Origin: Aquisalimonas lutea
GTDB lineage: Bacteria > Pseudomonadota > Gammaproteobacteria > Nitrococcales > Aquisalimonadaceae
Assembly (NCBI RefSeq): GCF_030409225.1
Contig: NZ_JAUFPK010000001.1
Span: 2,161,566 to 2,225,565, forward strand
Reading direction: 5' to 3'
DNA: 64,000 bases
Below the pieces are notes generated by a model. The model did not search any database and was not told the origin of the DNA. It saw only the letters and a list, made by a program, of their open reading frames with translations. The translations under genes were made by a program, and so were the position numbers. This document shows, piece after piece, positions 16,756-25,043 of the stretch (positions are counted from its first letter, which is position 1; every line of letters begins with the position of its first letter).

Positions 16756-18792
16756 ATGGCGGACATGCTCGGTACAAGTGTCTCCGGCCTGCTGGCGTTC
16801 CAGCGGTCCCTGGCGACCACCTCCCACAACATCTCCAACGTCAACACCGAGGGATACAGCCGCCAGCGGGCGGAGCTGGAGACCCGGCTCGCCACGCCCC
16901 GGGGCGACGGCTTCATCGGCAACGGCGTGCAGACGGACACCGTGCGCCGGCTGTTCGACCAGCAGCGCGAGGATGCGCTGCGCAACGCCGGCTCCGATTT
17001 CCAGGAGATGGACACCCTGGCCACCTACGCCGGGCGCATCGACAACCTGCTCGCCGACAAGGAGGCCGGACTGGCGCCGGCCATGCAGTCGTTCTTCGAC
17101 AGCATCCAGGACGTGGCCAACGATCCGTCCTCCAGCTCGGCCCGGGAAGTGGCCCTGGCCGAGGCGGACAACATGGTCAGCCGCTTCGAGCTGCTGGACC
17201 AGCGGTTCCGCGACCTGGACAGCGAGGTGAGCTCCCAGCTCCGGGGCGAGATCAAGGAGATCAATCAGTACGCGGAGAGCATCGCGGAGCTCAACCAGGA
17301 GATCCGCGAGGCCGAAGGCCGCACCGGGCAGCCCCCCAACGATCTTCTGGACCAGCGCGACCTGCAGATCCGCAAGCTCTCCGAGAAGATCGGCACCCAG
17401 ACCGTGCGACAGGACGACGGTGCCATCAATGTCTTCGTGGGCAACGGCCAGCCCCTGGTCAGCGGCGACCGCGCCGGCGAGCTGGCCATGCAGCCCAGCG
17501 AGTACGACCCCGGCCGCAGCGAGATTACGTTCACCGGCGGCAGCGGCAATCAGCAGACCATCACCGGGACGATCAGCGGCGGCAGCATCGGCGGCATGCT
17601 GGATTTCCGCTCCGAGATCCTGGATCCGGCGCGGAACGATCTCGGGCGCCTGGCCACCGAGTTCGCCGGTGCCTTCAACGCCCAGCACGAGCTCGGGCTG
17701 GACGCCAACGGCAACCAGGGCAGCGCGTTCTTTGCCACGGGGCAGCCGCGGGTGCTTGCCTCGGATTTCAACAGCGGCGCCATCTCCGGCAGCCCGGATG
17801 TGGCCATCGCCGACAACGCCGGCGGACAGCTCACCGGTGCGGACTACCGCATGACCTTCGACGGCGGCGCCGGCGAGTGGCAGGTCGAGAACATCGACAG
17901 CGGCGCCACCCAGACGATCGCTGCCGGGAATACGGCCACGTTCGAGGGGCTGGAGATCGATACCGCGCCGATCAGTGGAGCGCAGGACGGCGACAGCTTC
18001 CTGCTCCAGCCGACACGCGAGGCGGTCAGTGGCATGGACGTGCTGCCGGGCTCGGGTGACCGCATCGCTGCAGCCGGGCCCATTGCCGCCGGCGAGGTGA
18101 CGGGCAGCGGCGGCGAGGCGATCAACAGCGGCAGTGGAACCATCGGGGGCGTGGAGGTGAGCTCGGACGCGAACGTCCCGTTCGCCAACGACGTGACCCT
18201 GGAGTACCGGGAGGCGGAGAACGGCTTCGTCATCCAGGATGACGCCGGCAACGTGCTCGAGGACGGCGGCGGCAACCCGGTGGTGCTCGGCTACGATCCG
18301 CAGACCGACAGCGGCGGGGTGGCGTTCTCCGGTGCGGATCTGGATGCCCAGGGCGCGGACTACTCGACCACCAACTTCCCGGACAACCCGCTGGAGGGGG
18401 TGTCGTTCACCCTCGCCGGTGAGCCCGACGACGGCGATGCCTTCGTCATGGAGGCGAACGCGGACGCCATCGGCGACAACCGCAATGCCCAGGAGCTGGC
18501 CGGCATTGCCGACGAGGGGCTGCTGAACAACGGCAACGACAGCCCCCAGGACTTCTTCAGCGGCATGGTGGGCGAGATCGGCACCGAGACCCGCCGCGCC
18601 CAGAGCGGCCGCGACGCCCAGGAGCAGCTGCTGGACCAGGCCCGGGCCGACCGCGAGGCCGTCTCGGGGGTCAATCTCGAAGAGGAGGCGGCCAATCTCC
18701 TGCGCTTCCAGCAGGGCTTCCAGGCGGCCGCCCGGGCCACCACGGTGGCCAATGAAGTCTTCCAGAGCCTGCTCAGCGCAGTGCAGCGGTGA
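16756..18792 (+). CDS. flgK: Hook-filament junction protein FlgK (HAP1)
   Basis: First junction protein between hook and filament (678 residues; the E. coli protein is about 550). The N-terminus has the family motif SVSGLLAFQRSLATTSHNISNVNTEGYSRQR; the C-terminus is the helix LEEEAANLLRFQQGFQAAARATTVANEVFQSLL. The extra length lies in the surface-exposed middle (about 340-600), which is Asp/Gly/Ser-rich with beta-type repeats. It overlaps the start region of flgL. It is probably a client of FlgN and transcribed from its own sigma-28 promoter. Confidence 0.95.
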   Translation: MADMLGTSVSGLLAFQRSLATTSHNISNVNTEGYSRQRAELETRLATPRGDGFIGNGVQTDTVRRLFDQQREDALRNAGSDFQEMDTLATYAGRIDNLLADKEAGLAPAMQSFFDSIQDVANDPSSSSAREVALAEADNMVSRFELLDQRFRDLDSEVSSQLRGEIKEINQYAESIAELNQEIREAEGRTGQPPNDLLDQRDLQIRKLSEKIGTQTVRQDDGAINVFVGNGQPLVSGDRAGELAMQPSEYDPGRSEITFTGGSGNQQTITGTISGGSIGGMLDFRSEILDPARNDLGRLATEFAGAFNAQHELGLDANGNQGSAFFATGQPRVLASDFNSGAISGSPDVAIADNAGGQLTGADYRMTFDGGAGEWQVENIDSGATQTIAAGNTATFEGLEIDTAPISGAQDGDSFLLQPTREAVSGMDVLPGSGDRIAAAGPIAAGEVTGSGGEAINSGSGTIGGVEVSSDANVPFANDVTLEYREAENGFVIQDDAGNVLEDGGGNPVVLGYDPQTDSGGVAFSGADLDAQGADYSTTNFPDNPLEGVSFTLAGEPDDGDAFVMEANADAIGDNRNAQELAGIADEGLLNNGNDSPQDFFSGMVGEIGTETRRAQSGRDAQEQLLDQARADREAVSGVNLEEEAANLLRFQQGFQAAARATTVANEVFQSLLSAVQR

Positions 18793-18797
18793 TAGCG

Positions 18798-19997
18798 ATG
18801 CGTGTATCCACCAGTGAGTTCCAGCAGGCGACGACCAATACCATCCTGGATCAGCAGGCCCAGCTGCTGAAGACCCAGAACCAGCTCGGCACCGGGCGGC
18901 GGATCCTGACGCCGTCCGACGATCCGGCCGGCGCGACCCGTGCGCTGGACATCGACTCGGCGGTGAAGAGCACCGAGCAGTACCAGCGCAACAACGAGCA
19001 GGCGGAGCTGCGGCTCAAGCAGGAAGACTCCATCCTGGACCAGGTGTCCAACATCACCAACCGTATCCGCGAGCTCACCGTCCAGGCGGCCAACGGCACG
19101 CAGACGGAGAACAGCCGCGCCTCCATCGCTGCCGAGCTGCGCGAGCGCCGCGAGGAGCTGGTGGATCTGGCCAATGCCAAGGACGGCCGCGGCGAGTACC
19201 TCTTCTCCGGGCTCAAGACCGATACCCAGCCCTTTGTCAGCGAGGGCGGCGGCGTCGCCTACCAGGGCGACCAGGGCCAGCGCGACATCCAGGTCGGTCC
19301 CACCCGCAAGGTGGACAGCAGCCACAACGGCTTCGAGACGTTCATGGACATCCCGACGGGCAACGGCGAGTTCCGCGTGGTGCCCGACGAGGCCAACCAG
19401 GGCAGCGCCCGGCTGGCGGGGGAGAGCACGAATCCCCAGGCCGATTTCGACGGGCCGTACCAGATCCGCTTCGTGGACAACGGCAGCGGCGACCTGGAGG
19501 TCGAGGTCGAGGACGGCGGCGGCAACGTCAGCACGAGCCCTTACGAGCCGGGCGAAGAGATCACCTTCGACGGCCGGACCGTGACCTTCGAGGGAACCCC
19601 GGAGTTCGGCGACAGCTTCACCGTGGAAGAAGCCGACAGCCGGTCCATTTTCGGCACCGTCGACAACATCATCGAGTCCCTGGAGACCCGCGGCGACAAC
19701 AATGCCGACCGTGCCCGCCTCGCCACCGAGAGCTACCAGGCGCTGGAGGATCTGGACGCCGCCATCGACGCCTTCTCCGAGACCCGCGCCGAGACCGGGG
19801 CGCGCATGAATGCCCTGGAGTCGGAGTACCAGGCCAACGAGACGGCCAAGCTCGATCTCAAGACCGAGCTATCGCGGGTGGAGGACCTGGACTACGCCGA
19901 GGCCATCAGCCGCCTCAACCAGCAGAGCGTCGGCCTCCAGGCCGCCCAGAAGAGCTATGCCCAGGTGCAGAACCTGTCGCTGTTCCAGTACATCTGA
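18798..19997 (+). CDS. flgL: Hook-filament junction protein FlgL (HAP3)
   Basis: Second junction protein (399 residues), flagellin-like at both ends: MRVSTSEFQQATTNTILDQQ with GTGRRILTPSDDPAGATRAL, and a C-terminal helix ending AQKSYAQVQNLSLFQYI. The centre is acidic and Gly-rich. ATG 18798 gives the family N-terminus; a GTG nine bases earlier overlaps the flgK stop. It is the last gene of the cluster. No flagellin, cap or fli gene is in the window. Confidence 0.95.
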   Translation: MRVSTSEFQQATTNTILDQQAQLLKTQNQLGTGRRILTPSDDPAGATRALDIDSAVKSTEQYQRNNEQAELRLKQEDSILDQVSNITNRIRELTVQAANGTQTENSRASIAAELRERREELVDLANAKDGRGEYLFSGLKTDTQPFVSEGGGVAYQGDQGQRDIQVGPTRKVDSSHNGFETFMDIPTGNGEFRVVPDEANQGSARLAGESTNPQADFDGPYQIRFVDNGSGDLEVEVEDGGGNVSTSPYEPGEEITFDGRTVTFEGTPEFGDSFTVEEADSRSIFGTVDNIIESLETRGDNNADRARLATESYQALEDLDAAIDAFSETRAETGARMNALESEYQANETAKLDLKTELSRVEDLDYAEAISRLNQQSVGLQAAQKSYAQVQNLSLFQYI

Positions 19998-20026
19998 TCG
20001 CTGCCGGTATCCGCGAGCGAACGCGC

Positions 20027-20206
20027 CCGTAGGAGCGACATCAGTCGCGACCGTTGCAGAGAACCTGATGCTCTGGAACGTCGCGGCTGAAGCCGCTCCT
20101 ACAACCCCGGCCTCGGGCCCTGGTGCCATTGTGGGAGGGGCTTCAGCCCCGACGTTCCAGAGGGCAGCATCCCCTGCAACGGTCGCGACTGATGTCGCTC
20201 CTACGG
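20027..20206. repeat. Paired REP-like elements forming a 180-nt inverted repeat
   Basis: Outer arms (20027-20059 and 20174-20206) are perfectly complementary over 33 nt and contain GTAGGAGCGACATCAGTCGC. Inner arms contain the related words GTCGCGGCTGAAGCCGCTCC and GTGGGAGGGGCTTCAGCCCC, so each arm holds two REP-type palindromes. The whole could form a long hairpin or cruciform. REP sequences of this GTAGGAGCGGCTTCAGCCGC kind are known from Pseudomonas and relatives, where RAYT transposases are thought to spread them. It fills the space between the convergent flgL and yhaN-like genes and may also stop transcription. Confidence 0.9.
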
Positions 20207-20244
20207 ATGCTGGCCGATACCGTGGTGCAAGACGCCGCTCCCCC

Positions 20245-23200
20245 TCACCACCCCGCCATGACGGCGTTGCCGTCCGCCGATGCTTCCTGTCCGACGGCCT
20301 GCTCCAGCGCGGCGACGACCCACTGGGCCTCGGCCACGGCCGTCGCCTCGTCGGGCAGCCGTGCCAGGACGTGATGCCAGCGTTCGGTGGCGTCCAGCGG
20401 CGAGCGGGGATCGACAAACCCCTGCTCCTCGAGCCAGGCGGCGATCTGCTCGATCTTCTTCGGCCCGACACCGCTGATGCGGTTGTCGCGTAGCGACTCG
20501 ACGAAGGCGCGGGGGTCGCCCGCCACCTCGGCGGCGCGTTCGGCCAGGGCGTCCAGGTGCTGCCAGTTGCTCATGGGGCCTTGCTCCAGGGCGGGGCGGT
20601 CCACGGGGGTGCCGCGGCCGATGTCCACGGCGTCGAACCAGGCGCGGGCCGCGGCGATGCGATGGACCAGGCGCCGGCGGGCCGCCTGGTCCAGATGGCG
20701 CTGCCCGGCCGGGCCCTGGAGGAGGCTGTCCGCCTGCCCCAGGGTGGTGACGTGGAAATCCGCCAGCAGCCGGTGGAGTAGCGCCAGGTCGTCGCCGAGT
20801 AGATGGAACAGATGCAGCGACCCCGCCGGCGCCCGTGGATCGACGGCGGGAACCCCCAGCGCCGCCGCGTAGCTCTCCCGGTCGTGGTCCTCCGGGGCGG
20901 GGATGCGTTCCCGGGCCGGCAGGGGCAGCGGCTCCGGCGGCGGGGTGTCGGGCATGCGCAGGCGGTCCAGGTCGATGACCCGCGGCGCCTCGCCGGTGGC
21001 CCGGCGCCAGCGCTCGGCGTCCTCCGGCTGGGCGGTGAGATAGACCAGCTGTCGTGCCTCGGCCCGGGTCAGCGCGTGCAGGGCGCCGGCGACGGCGTCG
21101 AAGCGCGCCGGATCGGTGGTGGTCAGGGCCTCGTCCAGCATCAGCGGCAGGGCGACGTGGTGCTGCTCGTGCTGCTCGACCCAGGCCATGCGCAGGGCGA
21201 TGAGCAGCTGCATGCGCGTGCCCACGGAGAGCTCCGCCAGGGGGCGGACGGCGGCGGTGGCGGTCTCGCGGGCGCAGGGCTCGCCGGCGTCGTTCAGCTC
21301 CAGCGTGAACGCGTCGTGGGTGAAACGCCGCAGGCGCTCGTCAGCCAGCCGGATGGCCTCGGGCCGGTGCCGGCTGCGGTGCTCCTGCTCCACCTCATCC
21401 AGGAGGCAACGCCCGGCCTCGGCGATCATGCGCTGCTCGTATCGATCCGCGACGGCTTCCGCGGCCTCGTCGCGCTCCGCCCGGGCGGCCTCCAGCCGCA
21501 ACTGGCGTTCGGCGTCCCGCAGGGCGTGATCGATCCCGGCGCGTTCGTGGATGAGCGCCTCGTGCCGGTCCGCCTCGGCGGCGGCGATGTTGAGCTGCTC
21601 CTGCAGCCAGGCGGTGTCCTCCGCCTCCGCGCGGGCGCGGATGTCCTCGGGGGCGTCGCTCAGGCGCTGCCGTGCCGTGTCCTCCTGGATGCGGGCCGTG
21701 CGCAGGGCGTCGCGGGCCTGTTCCCACGCCGGAAGATCCCGGATGCGCTCGAGGAGCGTTGCCCGGTCGCCGGGTTCCACCCCGGCGCGCTGATAGAGCT
21801 CCCGGAGCCGGGCATCGGCATCCCGGGCGGCCGCGCGGGCACGGGCTTCCTTCTCTTGTGCCTGCTGGTACTCGCGCTGCGCCTGCCACGCCGTCTGCGT
21901 CTGCTGATCCAGGGTCTCCAGGGCGCGTCCCAGGGCCGCGGGGTCGCGGCCGTCGGCAGCGGCATCCCAGCCGTTCAGGAACTCCACCAGCCGCTCGCGG
22001 AGCGGCCCTGCGCTGTCGTCCAGGTGGTGGATCCGGGCCGACGCGCCGGCGTGCTCGGCGCGGGCCTGGTCCAGCGCGACGACGCGCTGGAGAACCAGCT
22101 GGAAATGCTGGGCGATGTGCTCCGGGTCCAGCTGCAGGCCTGCCTCGGCGGCCCGGGCCCGCAGGCGCTCCCGGGCCGCGGCCAGCGCCTGATCCGCCTC
22201 GTTCAGCCGGTCCGCCGCGGCCGCATCGCGACCGGTCGCCGTCGCGGGGCGCAACGCCTGCCGGAGCAGCCAGGCGAGACCGATGACACCGGCGGCCGCC
22301 GCCGCGGCCGCCAGCACGGCCCACCAGCCGAGCGGGCCCCAGCCGGCGAAGCCGCCGCCGGCGGGGGCGCCGCCGCCGATCAGGGTGAAGGCCACGGCCA
22401 GGTGACGTCGTGCAGCCGGCCGCCCCGCGGGGGCATTCGCCTCGTGCGCCGCGGCGACGGCACGTGCCTGGCGATGGTCCGCGGCGGCCTGGGCGAGTTC
22501 CTGCACCGCTTCCTCCAGGCGTGCCACCTGCGCGGTATCCAGCTGCGCGCGGGAGCCGACATCGATGCCCAGGAGCTCGCCCGCCTCGCGCATGCGCTCC
22601 GCTGCCGCGGCCTGCTCCTCGCACGCCTTCTCCCGCCGTGCCTCCAGGTCCCGGAGCTCGTCCAGGCGGGTGCGCATGGCGGCGATCGCGGATGCCTCCG
22701 GTGCCGTTTCCTCCATCCCCGTGGCCTGCAGCCGCGCCAGGGCAGCGTCCGCCTCCTCGCGGGCGGCCTCGGCCTGGCCGGACTCGCGCTCGCGGGCCTT
22801 CTCCAGGTTGTCGACTTCCTCGGCGGTAATGCCTTCCGGCATGGAGTCGGGGAAGCGGTCCAGGTAGAGGCGCGCCTCCCGGGTCGCCCGGCAGGCGTCC
22901 GCGAGCTCCAGTCCGGCGCGATACTGCTGGGCGCGACGCAGGGCCGTGCCCGCGCGGGCGATGTCCTCGTCCAGCTCCGGGAGCCGGCGGCGCTGCTCCA
23001 GTAGCTGGCGGTTGTCCGCCTCGGCCCGGCGAAGCGCCTGTTCACTGTGCTGCAGCGTTTCACCCGCGGTGCGGTCACGCCGGGGGTGGACGGCGAATAC
23101 GCCGCCGTCGCCGCGCAGCACGGAGAGATCGTAGCCGCCGGCGAGCTCGCGCCGCAGCCGGCTGGCCACCGCCTGGTCGGTGCGGCTGAGCTGCAGGAGC

Positions 23201-23529
23201 TCGTCGACGGGCAGCAGATAGCCGCCCAGGGTGTCGGCATCGGGCAGCGGCGGCGGGGCGTGGGGCTCGCCGTCCCGGTGCCAGAGGATCTCGCGGCCGA
23301 TGCGCTCCACCTGCCAGCGGTGATGGTCATCGCTGAAGACCGCCTCCAGCATGACGTTGGGCGGGTCATCCCGGCGCGGCGTCAGCAGCAGGCGCAGCGC
23401 CCGCAGGAGGCTGCTCTTGCCGGAGGCGTTGGCACCGGTGACGACATTGACGCCGGCGCTGAAGCTGTCCACGGCCAGCGTGCCCTGGATGCCCGGCAGG
23501 CGACGGATATGGAGCGCGTCCAGCCTCAC
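20245..23529 (-). CDS. Rad50/SbcC-like ATPase, YhaN type, with helix-hairpin-helix tail
   Basis: SMC-like ATPase of 1094 residues that probably acts with the upstream nuclease in DNA end or structure processing. The Walker A GANASGKS is at 32-39. Long charged coiled coils (about 150-340 and 430-720) surround a hydrophobic, Ala-rich segment at about 380-426 that could span the membrane as a hairpin; no CxxC zinc hook is seen there. The C-terminal ATPase half has LSVGTRMQLLIALRM (signature) and LPLMLDEAL (Walker B, about 795). A further 250 residues follow, including a helix-hairpin-helix DNA-binding motif (ISGVGPKKIEQIAAWLEEQG, about 1013-1032). The GTG start overlaps the upstream stop (GTGA). 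The tail is unusual for this family. Confidence 0.8.
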   Translation of the reverse strand: MRLDALHIRRLPGIQGTLAVDSFSAGVNVVTGANASGKSSLLRALRLLLTPRRDDPPNVMLEAVFSDDHHRWQVERIGREILWHRDGEPHAPPPLPDADTLGGYLLPVDELLQLSRTDQAVASRLRRELAGGYDLSVLRGDGGVFAVHPRRDRTAGETLQHSEQALRRAEADNRQLLEQRRRLPELDEDIARAGTALRRAQQYRAGLELADACRATREARLYLDRFPDSMPEGITAEEVDNLEKARERESGQAEAAREEADAALARLQATGMEETAPEASAIAAMRTRLDELRDLEARREKACEEQAAAAERMREAGELLGIDVGSRAQLDTAQVARLEEAVQELAQAAADHRQARAVAAAHEANAPAGRPAARRHLAVAFTLIGGGAPAGGGFAGWGPLGWWAVLAAAAAAAGVIGLAWLLRQALRPATATGRDAAAADRLNEADQALAAARERLRARAAEAGLQLDPEHIAQHFQLVLQRVVALDQARAEHAGASARIHHLDDSAGPLRERLVEFLNGWDAAADGRDPAALGRALETLDQQTQTAWQAQREYQQAQEKEARARAAARDADARLRELYQRAGVEPGDRATLLERIRDLPAWEQARDALRTARIQEDTARQRLSDAPEDIRARAEAEDTAWLQEQLNIAAAEADRHEALIHERAGIDHALRDAERQLRLEAARAERDEAAEAVADRYEQRMIAEAGRCLLDEVEQEHRSRHRPEAIRLADERLRRFTHDAFTLELNDAGEPCARETATAAVRPLAELSVGTRMQLLIALRMAWVEQHEQHHVALPLMLDEALTTTDPARFDAVAGALHALTRAEARQLVYLTAQPEDAERWRRATGEAPRVIDLDRLRMPDTPPPEPLPLPARERIPAPEDHDRESYAAALGVPAVDPRAPAGSLHLFHLLGDDLALLHRLLADFHVTTLGQADSLLQGPAGQRHLDQAARRRLVHRIAAARAWFDAVDIGRGTPVDRPALEQGPMSNWQHLDALAERAAEVAGDPRAFVESLRDNRISGVGPKKIEQIAAWLEEQGFVDPRSPLDATERWHHVLARLPDEATAVAEAQWVVAALEQAVGQEASADGNAVMAGW

Positions 23530-24815
23530 GCGGTCACCTCGGCATCGTCCCGCTCCCGGAGCTCGTCCAGCGCCGCCAGCGCGGCCCGCCGCAGCCAGTC
23601 GGCGACCGCGGCGTCATCCGGCTCGCCGGCGTCCAGCCCCTGCCATGCCGTGTCCCGGTGGACCGGCATCAGATGCTCCCGGGCGCGTTGCAGCAGGGCC
23701 GTGCGCTCCGGGTCGCTCCCGGGCGCCTGGTCCAGCAGCTGGACCCGGCGGGCGAGCAGGCCGACCGGGTCCGGCCGCCGGGCGAGGGCGTCGATATCCA
23801 TCTCCGGCCGTGTGTCCAGCCACCATCGGCCCACGAAGCCCTGGATTCCGCCGGCCAGGGGGAGATCGTCCATGTCTTCGCCGGCGAGCAGGCTCCCGAT
23901 CTGGCGCCGCAGCCCCGTGCGTCCGTGCAGGCGGACCCGCAGCCCCAGCACGGCAGGCTGCCAGGGCTGGTCGGCGAGATCCGCCGCGGTCTCGTCGGCC
24001 GCCCGGAGAATCCGGCTGCGCACCTCGGCGGCGCTGTCCATGCCGGTGACGTCCACCTCCAGGGCTTCCCAGCGCAGCGGGGCCAGGGGCCACTGGGTCA
24101 CGGCCTCGATGCCCCCGCTGCCGATGGTGTACAGCCACGGGCCGCGGGCGCCGGTCTCGCTGGCCCGCAGCGCGCTCACTGATCCCAGGTAGCCGGAGGG
24201 ATGGCCGGCACTGATGGCGTCCGGCTTGTGGATGTGGCCCAGCAGCCAGGCATCCAGACCCGCGGCGGCGAGCTCGCGGCTCGTTACCGGGGCGTGGGCG
24301 CTGGCGGGCTGATCCCGGTCGCAGTGAAGCAGCCCCAGGGCGGGGGTGCCGTCGCGGGAGAAGCGCACCCCCTGCAGCGGGTTCTCGGCGGGAACGGGGC
24401 GGGGAAACGACCAGCCGTGCAGCCGTACCGGGACGCCGCCCGCATCACGCACAGTGACGGATTCCCAGTTGCCGCCGGCTCCCAGGAGCCGGAAGCCGGG
24501 CACCTCCCGGGCCAGTTGCGGCAGTACCTGGACGTCGTGGTTGCCGGCGACGCCGACGACGGTGATCCCGGCATCCACGAGGCTCGCCACGGCGCGGCGA
24601 AGACGGCCGTAGGCCTCGAAGAAATCGTCTTCCTGCTCGACCACGTCGCCGGCGAACGCCACGACATCCACGCCCTGGTGGACCGCCTCGCTCACCAGCC
24701 GGTCCAGGGCGCCCGCCGGTCCGAGCCGGCCGAGATCGTGGCGTGCCCGCACCGCCTCCGGCAGGCGGCCGGGGCGCCGGCCCAGATGGAGATCTCCCAC
24801 GGCGAGTAGCTGCAT
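23526..24815 (-). CDS. Mre11/SbcD-like metallophosphoesterase, YhaO type
   Basis: Probable DNA exonuclease/phosphoesterase subunit of 429 residues that pairs with the overlapping ATPase gene. Two-metal phosphoesterase motifs are in order: DLHLG (residues 8-12), GDVVEQ, GNHD, a lone His in LLHCD, and GHIHKP. The C-terminal third is a capping/partner-binding region with no clear motif. The ATG at 24815 starts directly at the conserved MQLLAVGDLHLG. The one- or four-base overlap with the ATPase gene implies translational coupling and a joint complex. The family includes YhaO, SbcD and Mre11; the membrane-type ATPase partner points to YhaO. Confidence 0.85.
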   Translation of the reverse strand: MQLLAVGDLHLGRRPGRLPEAVRARHDLGRLGPAGALDRLVSEAVHQGVDVVAFAGDVVEQEDDFFEAYGRLRRAVASLVDAGITVVGVAGNHDVQVLPQLAREVPGFRLLGAGGNWESVTVRDAGGVPVRLHGWSFPRPVPAENPLQGVRFSRDGTPALGLLHCDRDQPASAHAPVTSRELAAAGLDAWLLGHIHKPDAISAGHPSGYLGSVSALRASETGARGPWLYTIGSGGIEAVTQWPLAPLRWEALEVDVTGMDSAAEVRSRILRAADETAADLADQPWQPAVLGLRVRLHGRTGLRRQIGSLLAGEDMDDLPLAGGIQGFVGRWWLDTRPEMDIDALARRPDPVGLLARRVQLLDQAPGSDPERTALLQRAREHLMPVHRDTAWQGLDAGEPDDAAVADWLRRAALAALDELRERDDAEVTA

Positions 24816-25043
24816 GTCTCTATTGGATCACGGTTGCCGGGGGGTTGAGTACTGCGGAATGCGCGCAGGCGCACAAACCGGAACTGCTTCACATTTTACG
24901 TGCAATGGTGTACGTATGGTCTTGATTTGGGATACTGAATAACAACGGCGTCACGATAACGATACCGGAATTCAGGAAGACGCCACCCGGGCACACGGGT
25001 GCGGACGTGTGGTCGCGGGTCACGCAGACGGGGACGCAGAGCT

